64,000 bases of DNA from assembly GCF_030553055.1 (NCBI RefSeq), contig NZ_CP130713.1:4278001-4342000 (forward strand). The letters run 5' to 3'. The notes below the pieces were generated by a model that saw only the letters and a list, made by a program, of their open reading frames with translations, was not told where the DNA came from and did no database searches. Of the stretch, positions 41,781-50,200 are shown in pieces (position 1 is the first letter of the stretch; every line of letters begins with the position of its first letter). The position numbers and the translations under genes are program-made. Source of the DNA: Streptomyces sp. XD-27. Lineage in GTDB: Bacteria; Actinomycetota; Actinomycetes; Streptomycetales; Streptomycetaceae.

Positions 41781-42004
41781 CAGGGCCCGTCGCGCAGGGG
41801 GACACCCGGCCGCCGAACGGGACGACGACCGGACGACTACCGGGCGGCCGCCGACGGCCACCCGAACAGCCCCGGAGCCGCCACCCGGATGGCTCTCCCA
41901 CGCCCCCCGTTCGCCCCACATACACCGCTGGAGAGCCGCCGCGCGTCGGCCGAATGAGCGGAGTCACGTTGAGCACACGCTTAGGGACATCGACCCCCGG
42001 CAAT

Positions 42005-42016
42005 ACGTATCGATAC
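42005..42016. promoter_or_regulatory. Perfect 12-bp palindrome upstream of the RsbW-like gene
   Basis: CGTATCGATACG (42005-42016), extended imperfectly as ATACGTATCGATACGT, 26 bp before the ATG at 42042. AT-containing and isolated, so a candidate operator. Confidence 0.45.
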
Positions 42017-42041
42017 GTCGAGCAGGTCGGGAGGCTGGAGC

Positions 42042-42520
42042 ATGAGCATCTGGTGGTCTCTCCATCTACGCCGCGAGGCCGCGAGCGTGCCGCTGGCCCG
42101 GCGACTGCTCCTCGGCACCATGGAGACGGCCGGGGTGGACCCCGAGATCTCCTACGACCTGTCCATCGCCCTGACCGAAGCCTGCGCCAACGCCGTCGAA
42201 CACGGGGGCTCGGCGGGCGCGGGCGACGACTACCGCGTCACGGCGTTCATCGACGGCGACACGTGTCGTATCGAGGTGACGGACTCCGGTCCGGGCTTCC
42301 CCTACTCCCCACCCCACCTGGCCCCCGGCCGGACCTCCCCCCGCCGCAACCTCCCCACAAGACAGCCCCCGCCCAGGCAGAGCACGGGCGAGGGCTGTTC
42401 CTGATCGAGGCCCTGACCGACCACGTCCGCTACCGCAACCGGGTGGGGCGGGCGGGGGCGGTGGTCAGCTTCGACAAGATCCTCAAGTGGAGAGAGGACG
42501 CCCTCCTGAAGGCGTCCTGA
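42042..42520 (+). CDS. RsbW-like ATP-binding anti-sigma/serine kinase protein, apparent frameshift
   Basis: The first 95 codons from ATG 42042 (GGGAGG upstream) form a clear GHKL ATPase start: WWSLHLRREAASVPLARRLLLGTMETAG, N-box LTEACANAVEHGG, G1 CRIEVTDSGPGFP. That frame then runs into nonsense and stops at 42404. The expected remainder (AEHGRGLFLIEALTDHVRYRNRVG, AGAVVSFDKILKWREDALLKAS) is encoded in the -1 frame from about 42377 and ends at 42520. The break falls in a C-rich stretch (42310-42375) with runs of five to six C, so a missing base is likely. If intact, a roughly 160-residue partner for sigma or anti-anti-sigma factors. Confidence 0.75.
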
Positions 42521-43050
42521 TCGGCGCGATGTCGGTGTGTCCTCGGCGCTCGCGGGCATGGGGGAAAGCCGAGCGCGACCCGTCAGTGAGACCGGCGGGC
42601 GTTGAGCCGGACGATCGGGTTGTCGGTCAGGCGCGTGAGCTCGTCGTACCACTCGACGATCTGCACCCAGTCGGTCTCCTCGGTGGTGGGCGCGTCAGCG
42701 TGGAGTGCCGCGATGGCGGCCTGGGCCTGGAACTCGCCCAGCTGGTCGCGGGCGAGGGCCGCCTGCAGGATCTCGACGCCCTCGGCGATCAGCTCGGTGT
42801 CCCACCGGCCGCGATCCTGCTCGGCGAGCGGCACCAGGCTGCCGTCGGGCGCGGTCCGGGCGGCGCGCCGGGCGTGGTGGAGCAGCATGAGGGCGAGCAG
42901 CCCCGCCACCTCGGGGTGGTCGATCGCCGCCGCGAGCTGCCGGGTGAGCCGGATGGCCTCGGCGGCGAGGTCGACGTCGCCGGAGTAGCCCTCGTTGAAG
43001 ACCAGGTAGAGGACGCGCAGCACGGTGGAGACGTCGCCGGGCTGGTCGAA

Positions 43051-43092
43051 CCTTCCCCGAGCTCCCGCCTTCGCTCGAGCACGGGAGACCCC
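43051..43092. repeat. Miniature hairpin repeat inside the sigma gene (copy 1)
   Basis: CTCCCG (43062-43067) pairs with CGGGAG (43082-43087) around a CTTCGCTCGAG-type loop, flanked by CCTTCCCC and ACCCC. It adds 13 in-frame codons (GVSRARAKAGARG) to a conserved sigma segment. The hairpin-plus-GGGG layout is like short repeats scattered in Streptomyces genomes. Confidence 0.7.
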
Positions 43093-43125
43093 AACGCCGG
43101 AGACGGTGCGCTTGGCCCGGCTGAT

Positions 43126-43157
43126 GCTCCCCCAGCCTCCGGCCGGGGGTACCCCCA
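43126..43157. repeat. Miniature hairpin repeat inside the sigma gene (copy 2)
   Basis: GCTCCCCCAGCCTCCGGCC followed by the palindrome GGGGGTACCCCC (43145-43156). It encodes LGVPPAGGWGS, replacing a residue or two between MA and ISRAKR. Same architecture (CTCCCCC-AG-x-GGCC/CCGG-GGGG-ACC) as the copy in the AraC gene near 58150. Confidence 0.7.
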
Positions 43158-43417
43158 GCGCCATGGTCGCCTCGGGCACCAGGTAGGCCTCGGCGATCTG
43201 GCGGGCGGCGTCCGCCCGGGTCGCGTCGAGGAACTTGCGCCAGGCCACCGTGACCAGCCAGCCCTTCGGGTCCCGCGGCTGGTCGGCCGGCCAGACGCGG
43301 ACCGCCTCGACCAGCGCGTCCTGCACGGCGTCCTCGGCCGCCGCGAAGTCGGCTCCGCGGCGGACGAGGATCCCGAGCACGCTCGGCGTGAGGCTCCTCA
43401 GCAGGGCCTCGTTCACT

Positions 43418-43831
43418 TCAGTGGCACTCCGTGATGGTGGGCGGCGCGGCCAGGAACGGGCGCACCTCGAGCCACTCGTGGATCGGCTTCCCGCCCGCCC
43501 CAGGGGCGGCCGACAGCTCCCCGGCCAGCTCGATGGCGCGCTCGTAGCTGTCGACGTCGATCACCATCCAGCCCGCGATGAGGTCCTTGGTCTCGGCGAA
43601 CGGGCCGTCGGTGACCGGCGGGCGACCCTCACCGTCGTAGCGGACCCACGTCCCCTCGGGGGCGAGCGCCTGACCGTCGACGAACTCGCCGGTCCCCTCG
43701 AGCCGGGCCGCGAAGTCGCGCATGTACTGCACGTGCGCCGAGATCTCGTCCGGCGTCCACTGGTCCATGGGCACGTCGTTGACCGCAGCCGGGGCGCCGC
43801 GGTAGTGCTTGAGCAGCAAGTACTTGGCCAT
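43418..43831 (-). CDS. YCII/DGPF-domain protein
   Basis: 137 residues from ATG 43831 with GAGGAG upstream. Family signature: MAKYLLLKHYRGAP, VRYDGEGRPPVTDGPFAETKDLIAGWMVIDVDSYERAIELAGELSAAPG, HEWLEVRPF. DGPF proteins are nearly always encoded just before an ECF42-type sigma factor, and here one base separates its stop from the sigma GTG. They are thought to be the signalling or enzymatic partner, mechanism unknown. Its sigma partner is damaged. Confidence 0.92.
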   Translation of the reverse strand: MAKYLLLKHYRGAPAAVNDVPMDQWTPDEISAHVQYMRDFAARLEGTGEFVDGQALAPEGTWVRYDGEGRPPVTDGPFAETKDLIAGWMVIDVDSYERAIELAGELSAAPGAGGKPIHEWLEVRPFLAAPPTITECH

Positions 43832-44037
43832 CGTGGTTCTCCTCGGTGCTGGTGCGACCCATTGTGGTCGCGTTCACCTCGGGGACGGAGCCGGTCACGG
43901 GTTCTCGACATCGCCGTCCGCATCCTTGGGACGCGCGGACACCGACGTCCGCCGCGCGGTGAGGGCCGAGCGGGGCGGCGGCTCCGGTGCCGCCGCCCCG
44001 TTCAGCGCTTCTCAGGCAGGCCCGGTCGGGCGCGCCG

Positions 44038-44256
44038 TCAGCTGCCGGTCGTGCCCATGGCCTCCACGAGGCTCTTGGGCCTCATGTCGGTCCAGTGCCG
44101 CTCGATGTGGTCCAGGCAGTTCTGGCGGGTGTCCTCGGCGAGGGCGACCGTCCAGCCTTCGGGTACCTCGGCGAAGGACGGCCACAGCGAGTACTGCCCC
44201 TCGCCGTTGACGAGTACGTGGTACGTGCCGTCGGCGTCGTCGAACGGATTGGTCAT
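44038..44256 (-). CDS. MbtH-family protein
   Basis: 72 residues from ATG 44256 with AAGGAG 11 bases upstream. All signatures are present: [47 protein letters not shown]. MbtH proteins bind adenylation domains and are needed for their folding and activity. It begins 33 bp after the NRPS stop, so it is surely co-transcribed and serves that NRPS. Confidence 0.97.
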   Translation of the reverse strand: MTNPFDDADGTYHVLVNGEGQYSLWPSFAEVPEGWTVALAEDTRQNCLDHIERHWTDMRPKSLVEAMGTTGS

Positions 44257-44289
44257 TGCTTGCTCAACTCCTTGAAAGAGGGGGGTGGG

Positions 44290-47200
44290 TCAGGAATCCA
44301 ACGGGTCCAGGGTGCGGGCCAGCTTCGGGCCGAAGTCGGCCACGGCCTCCTGGCGCATCAGGTGGTGGTGCTGCGCCGGAACGCCATGGGCCTCGATGGC
44401 GCCGTCGACGTACGGAGTCCACAGCCGGGCGAGGCCGCCGTCGGCGTCGGGGCGGGGATAGCCTGGGGTGGGGACCTCGGCGGCGAACAGCAGGAGGTCA
44501 CCGCGGAACCGTCCGGGGATGAACTTCCGCATCAGTTCGACGTCGTTCGCGAAGATGTCCACCAGCGGGATGCCCCCCGACTCGCTCCGCAGGAGGTGGG
44601 CGGGCAGCCCGGTCTCCCGCTCCAGCCTCCGCACCAGGTGCTCGACGTCGGCCTCCGCGAGCGGGTTCCCGTCCGCGTCGTGGCTGCCCGCGTCGAGGAC
44701 CAGGGAGAGCAGCTCCCGGGCGCCGAACTCCGACCGGTCCGCCAAGACGTGTTCGTTGGTCGGGAAGGTGTCGAGGACGGACAGGAAGGCGACCTCCTCG
44801 CCCTCATCTTGGAGGAGCGTGGCCACGGCATGGGCCACGGCCCCGCCGAAGGACCATCCCAGCAGGTGGTACGGGCCCGTGGGCTGGACCGTGCGGATCC
44901 GCGCCAGGTACTCGGCGGCCATCTCCTCGATGCTGCCCGGCAGCGGGGCCGGGCCGCTCAGCCCGCCCGACTGGAGGGCGTAGACCGGGCGTTCGGGATC
45001 CACGTACCGCAGCAGCCCGGCGTACAGCCAGCCCAGACCACCGGCCGGATGGACGCAGAACAGCGGCGGTCGGCTGCCCCGGCGGCGCAGCGGCAGCAGC
45101 GCGTCCAGCGCCTGGCCCGCGGCGAACCGGCCGTCCAGGTGCGCCACCAGGTCGGCGACGGTCGGCGCCGCGAACAGCGTCCGGATCTCCAGCTCGACGC
45201 CGAGCGTGTCCCGCGCCCGGGAGGTCAGCCGGGCCGCCAGCAGCGAGTGCCCGCCCAGTTCGAAGAAGCTGTCGTCGATGCCGACCGCGGGCAGGCCCAG
45301 GACCTCGGCGAACAGCCCGCACAGGGTCTCCTCGCGGGCGTCCCGCGCGGGGCGCGAGGCGGCCGTGGTGGACAGGTCCGGGGCCGGCAGCGCGCGCCGG
45401 TCCAGCTTCCCGTTGTCCGTCAGCGGCAGGGCGTCCAGCACCACCGTCGCCGCGGGCACCATGTGGGCCGGCAGCCGCCGGGCCAGGGAGCGCCGCAGCT
45501 CGGCCGGGTCCACGGCCGTCGGCGACGTCGGCACCACGTACGCGACCAGGCGCCTCTCACCCGGGCGGTCCTCGCGGGCCAGCACCGCCGCCTGGACGAC
45601 GCCCGGGTGGTCGGTGAGCGCGGCCTCGATCTCGCCCAGCTCGATCCGGAATCCGCGGATCTTCACCTGGTCGTCCGACCGGCCCACGAACTCCAGCTCG
45701 CCGTCGGACGTCCACCGCACCAGGTCACCGGTGCGGTACATGCGGGCGCCCGCGGGCCCGAACGGGTCCGCCACGAACCGGCTCGCGCTCAGCCCCGGCC
45801 GGTGCAGATAGCCCCGCGCCATGCCGAGGCCCGCCATGTACAGCTCGCCGACGGTGCCCGGCGGCACCGGGCGCAGCGCCCCGTCCAGCACGTACGCCCG
45901 CGTGTTCGGGATCGGGCGGCCGATCGGCGCGGTCGGCAGCCAGCGCGAGACGTCCTCGGGCAGGGTGGCGGCGGTGACCACATGGGTCTCGGTCGGCCCG
46001 TAGTGGTTGTGCAGCCGCCGCGCCGGGTGTGCGCCGTGGAACTCTCGTACGCGCGGGCCCGCCGTCAGCGCCTCACCGGCCTGGACGACGTGCCGCAGGG
46101 CAGGCAGCGTGTGTCCGGTCACCTCGGCGGCCTCGCACAGCGCCTCGATCACCAGGTCCGGCGCGAAGAGCTCGTTGACCTCGTGCTCGGCCAGCCACGT
46201 CACCAGGGTTTCGGGGTTCCGCCGGGTCTCGTTGTCCGGGATCACCAGGGTCTTGCCGAACAGCAGGGCGGACAGCGTCTCCTGCGCGCACACGTCGAAG
46301 CTGAGCGCGGCGAACTGCGCCGTCCGCGTTCCCGGTTTCGCCGGGAGGACGGCGTTGTGCCAGGTCAGGAGGTTGCGCAGGGCGGCCTGCGGCATCACCA
46401 CGCCCTTGGGCGTGCCGGTGGAACCGGAGGTGTAGATGACGTAGGCGGGGTGCCAGGGGGTGAGCTGCGGCCGGTACGGGCCCGATTCCGATCCCGATCC
46501 CGAGCCGGAGCCGGAACCCGAGTCGGATTCGGGCCCGGTTGGAGCGTTGTATTCCGCTTCCAGTCCCAGCTCCTCCATGACCAGCTGGGTTATTCGCTCG
46601 GGGCGCGGCAGCCCCTCGGCCGTCTCCCGGGTCGTCAGGAGGAGCGCGGGCGCGGCGTCCTGGAGCATGTACGCGATGCGCTCCGCCGGATACTCGGGGT
46701 CGACGGGCAGATAGGCGCCGCCGGCCTTGAGGACGGCCAGCACTCCGGTGGCCAGGTCCGCCGACCGCGGCAGCGCCAGCGCCACCAGCGACTCGGGTCC
46801 CACCCCGTGCGCCGTCAGATGCCGCGCCAGGCGGCCGGCGCGCGCGTCCAACTCCCGGTACGTCAGGCGCACCTCGCCGCAGATGACCGCCACCGTGTCG
46901 GGCGTGGCCCGTGCCTGCCGCTCGAACATCTCCGGCAGCGTGCCCGGCCCGGAGTCGGACGCGAGCTCGGGCCAGTGGCCCGCCGTGTCGTTGAACTCGA
47001 CGAGGACGCGGTGGCGTTCGCGTTCGCCGAGAACGTCCAGCGCGCCGAGGGCGACCGACGGGTCGGCGGCGGCCTGTTCCAGGATGCGCAGCAGCGCCTC
47101 GGCCATCCGCTCGACCGCCGCCCGGTCCAACAGGTCCGGGGCGTACTTGAACTCCAGTTGGAGGGCGTCCGTGCGGAGGTAGGCGATGAGGCTCAGCGGA

Positions 47201-50200
47201 TAGTGCGTGGCGTCCCGGCCGGACGCCGCGACGAGGGTGATGCCGTCGGCGGGCGCCTTCATCGCCGCCGCGTCCAGCGGATAGTTCTCGAAGACGACCA
47301 GAGTGTCGAACAGCTCGCCCAGGCCGACCTGCTGGTGGATGTCGGTCAGGCCCAGGTACTGGTGGTCGAGCAGCTGCGTCTGCTCCCGCCGGACCTCCTC
47401 GAACAGCTCCTCCAGGGGCCGGGTGAGGTCCGTCCGTATCCGCACGGGGACCGTGTTGATGAACAGACCGACGATGGTCTCGACCCCAGGGATCTCCGGC
47501 GGGCGGCCGGCGACCGCGGCGCCGAAGACCACGTCGTCGCGGCCGGTCAGCGAGCCCAGCAGGACGCCCCAGGCGCCCTGGAGCAGGGAGTTCATCGTCA
47601 GGCCGCGGGCGCGGGCCCAGCGTTCGAGGGCGCCGGTGTGCCGTGCGGGAAGTTCGACCGCGATCCGCTCGGGCTCGGCCGTCTCGCGCGGTTCCGGCGA
47701 CCCGGACGACCCCGACGATGCCGTCGCCGGCGCGAGCCGGCACGGTTCCGCGAGGCCCTCCAGCGCCCGCGCCCACGCCGTGCGCGCGACCGTCCGGTCC
47801 TGCGTGCTCAGCCAGGCCAGATAGTCGCGGTACGGAGTCACCCGCGGCAGCCCTGCCCCGTCCCCGCCCCCATCCCCGTCGTACAGCCGGAACAGCTCCT
47901 GGAGCAGCAGCGGCATCGACCAGCCGTCCAGCACGATGTGATGGTTGCTGATCACGAACCGGTACGCGTCGTCGCCGAGCCGCAGCAGAGCGAACCGGAG
48001 CAGCGGCGACCGCGCCAGGTCGTAGCGGCGGGTCCGCTCGTCCTCCGCCAGCCGTGCCGCCTCGGCCTCGCGCTCTCCGTCGGGCAGCGCCCGCAGGTCG
48101 GCCTCGCGCCAGGACAGCGCGGCCGCCGCCGGGATCACCTGTACGGGGGCGCCGGAGGCCACCGTCCGGAAGCGGGCCCGCAGGTTCGCGTGCCGGTCCA
48201 GCAGGGCCGCGCAGGCCCACCGCAGGGTGTCGGCCGCGATCTCTCCACGCAGGTCCAGCGCGACCTGGGCCGTGTAGACGTCCGGCGCGTCCCGGTCGTA
48301 CTCGGCGTGGAAGAGCATGCCCTCCTGCAGCGGCGACAGCGGCAGGACGTCCTCGACTCCGGTGGGGGTCTCCGCCTCCAGCTGGTCGATGTCCTCCTGG
48401 GCCAGGGAGACCAGGGGCAGGTCGGAGGGGGTCAGCCGACCCGCGTCGGGGCGTTCGGCGTGGCCGGCCACCGCCTTCAGGGCCCGGAACCAGGTCCCGG
48501 CCAGCTCCTCGACGGCCTCCCGCGTCAGCAGCCCCTCGGGCCAGGCCCACTGCACCGACAGCCGCGGTCCCTCCGGGGTCTCCTCGGCGATCGCGTTGAT
48601 CTGGAGGGTGTGGGTGAACGGCGCCCCGGGGTCGTCCCGGTCGCCCAGCGCGTCGCTCTCCGCCGCCACCGTCCAGTGCTGTGCCGTCAGGCCGGTGAGC
48701 CGGCCCAGGTAGTTGAAGCCGATCTGCGGGCGGTTCCGCTCCTCCAGGGTCGCCAGCTCGGGCGCCGTGGCCGGGTTCAGATACCGCAGCAGTCCGTACC
48801 CGAGGCCGTTGTCCGGCAGCGACCGGAGGTGCTCCTTGACCCGCCTGACGGCCGCGCCCAGCGCCGGGCCACCGGCCAGCGCCTCGTCGAGGTCCAGCCC
48901 CTCCAGGTCCAGCCGCACCGGGAACAGGCTGGTGAACCAGCCGACCGTACGGGAGACGTCGACTCCGGCCGGCACCTCCTCGCGGCCGTGCCCCTCCAGG
49001 TCGAGCAGGACGGACGACGCCTCCTGGCCCCGCCCGCGGCGCCAGTGGGCGACGGCCACGGCCAGCGCGGTCAGCAGGACGTCGTTGACGCCGGTGCGCA
49101 GCGCCGCCGGGACCGACGTCAGCAGCGGCTGGGTGTCCGCGACCGGCAGCTCCAGCGACACGCTGCGGGCCGTGGCCCGCACGTCGCGCGCCGGGTCCGG
49201 TAAGCGTTCTCCCACGGGCCCGTCGTCGGGGCGGGGCCGCAGGATGTCCTCCCACAGCGGCAGTTCGCGCTTGCGCTCCGGGTCCTGCGCCGCCTCGGTC
49301 AGGCGCCGCGACCACCGCCGGAAGGAGGTGCCGCCCGCCTCCAGCCGTGGCGCGCCCCCGTCGGCGGCGGCCGACCAGGCGGTCGCCAGGTCCGGGATCA
49401 GGATCCGCCAGGACACGCCGTCGACCGCCAGGTGGTGGATCGTCAGCAGCAGGCGGCCGGTCTCCCGCGGTCCGGCGTCGAACCACACCACCTGGACCAG
49501 GGCGCCCGTCCTCGGCGCCAGCCGTGCGCGGGCCGCCACCGACTCGTCGGCGATCCTCGTACGCAGCGCCTGCTCGTCGAGTCCGGCCGCGTCCACCCGC
49601 AGCACGCAGTCCGCGGCGGCCACCGTGCCGGCCGGGGTGGTCTCCAGCGACCAGCCGTCCGCGTCGTCCAGCCGCATCCGCAAGACGTCATGCCGGTCCA
49701 GCACCGCCTGCACCGCGGCCAGCAGCCGGTCGTGACCGAGCTCCCCGGGCACCTGGAGCAGCACCGCCTGGTGGAACCCGTCGGACGGGCCGCCGCGGTC
49801 ACGCAGCCAGTGCATGACCGGCGTCAGCTCCACCGCGCCCACGCCCGCCTCGGTGGACTCGGCCGGCTCCGCCGCGTCGAGCCCGCCCGCGACCTCGGCC
49901 AGGGCCGCCACCGTCCGGTGCTGGAACACGTCCCGCGCCGACAGCACCAGCCCGGCGGCCCGGGCCCGGGACACCAGCTGGATCGAGGTGATGCTGTCCC
50001 CGCCCAGCTCGAAGAAGCCATCCTCGATGCCGACCCGCTCCAGGCCCAGCACCTCGGCGAAGAGGCCGCACAGCAGCTCCTCCCGCGCCGTCCGCGGGGC
50101 GCGTCCGGTCGACAGCGCCCCGAAGTCCGGCGCGGGCAGCGCCCTGCGGTCGAGCTTCCCGTTGACCGTCAGCGGCAGGGCGTCCAGCACCACCACGGCC

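Larger units (their letters stand above)
42583..43416 (-). pseudogene. Decayed ECF (SigJ/ECF42-type, DUF6596) sigma factor gene
   Basis: Frame from GTG 43416 gives 277 residues recognisable as the DGPF-associated ECF sigma family, but damaged. Region 2 is normal (RRGADFAAAEDAVQDALVEAVRVWP, PKGWLVTVAWRKFLDATRADAAR). It then jumps to IAEAYLVPEATMA, skipping about 60 residues that should hold the sigma linker and part of region 4. Two short inserts (LGVPPAGGWGS and GVSRARAKAGARG) interrupt ISRAKRTVSGV and RFDQPGD. The DUF6596 part is normal to DNPIVRLN but then ends ARRSH instead of continuing about 110 residues. Likely nonfunctional or altered. Confidence 0.75.

Noticed and set aside
43987..49203. 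A 1738-codon open frame on the plus strand opposite the NRPS
   Set aside because: It is an antisense shadow of the NRPS caused by extreme GC bias; its sequence is Gly/Arg/Gln/Val-rich without domains, while the minus strand shows complete NRPS motifs.
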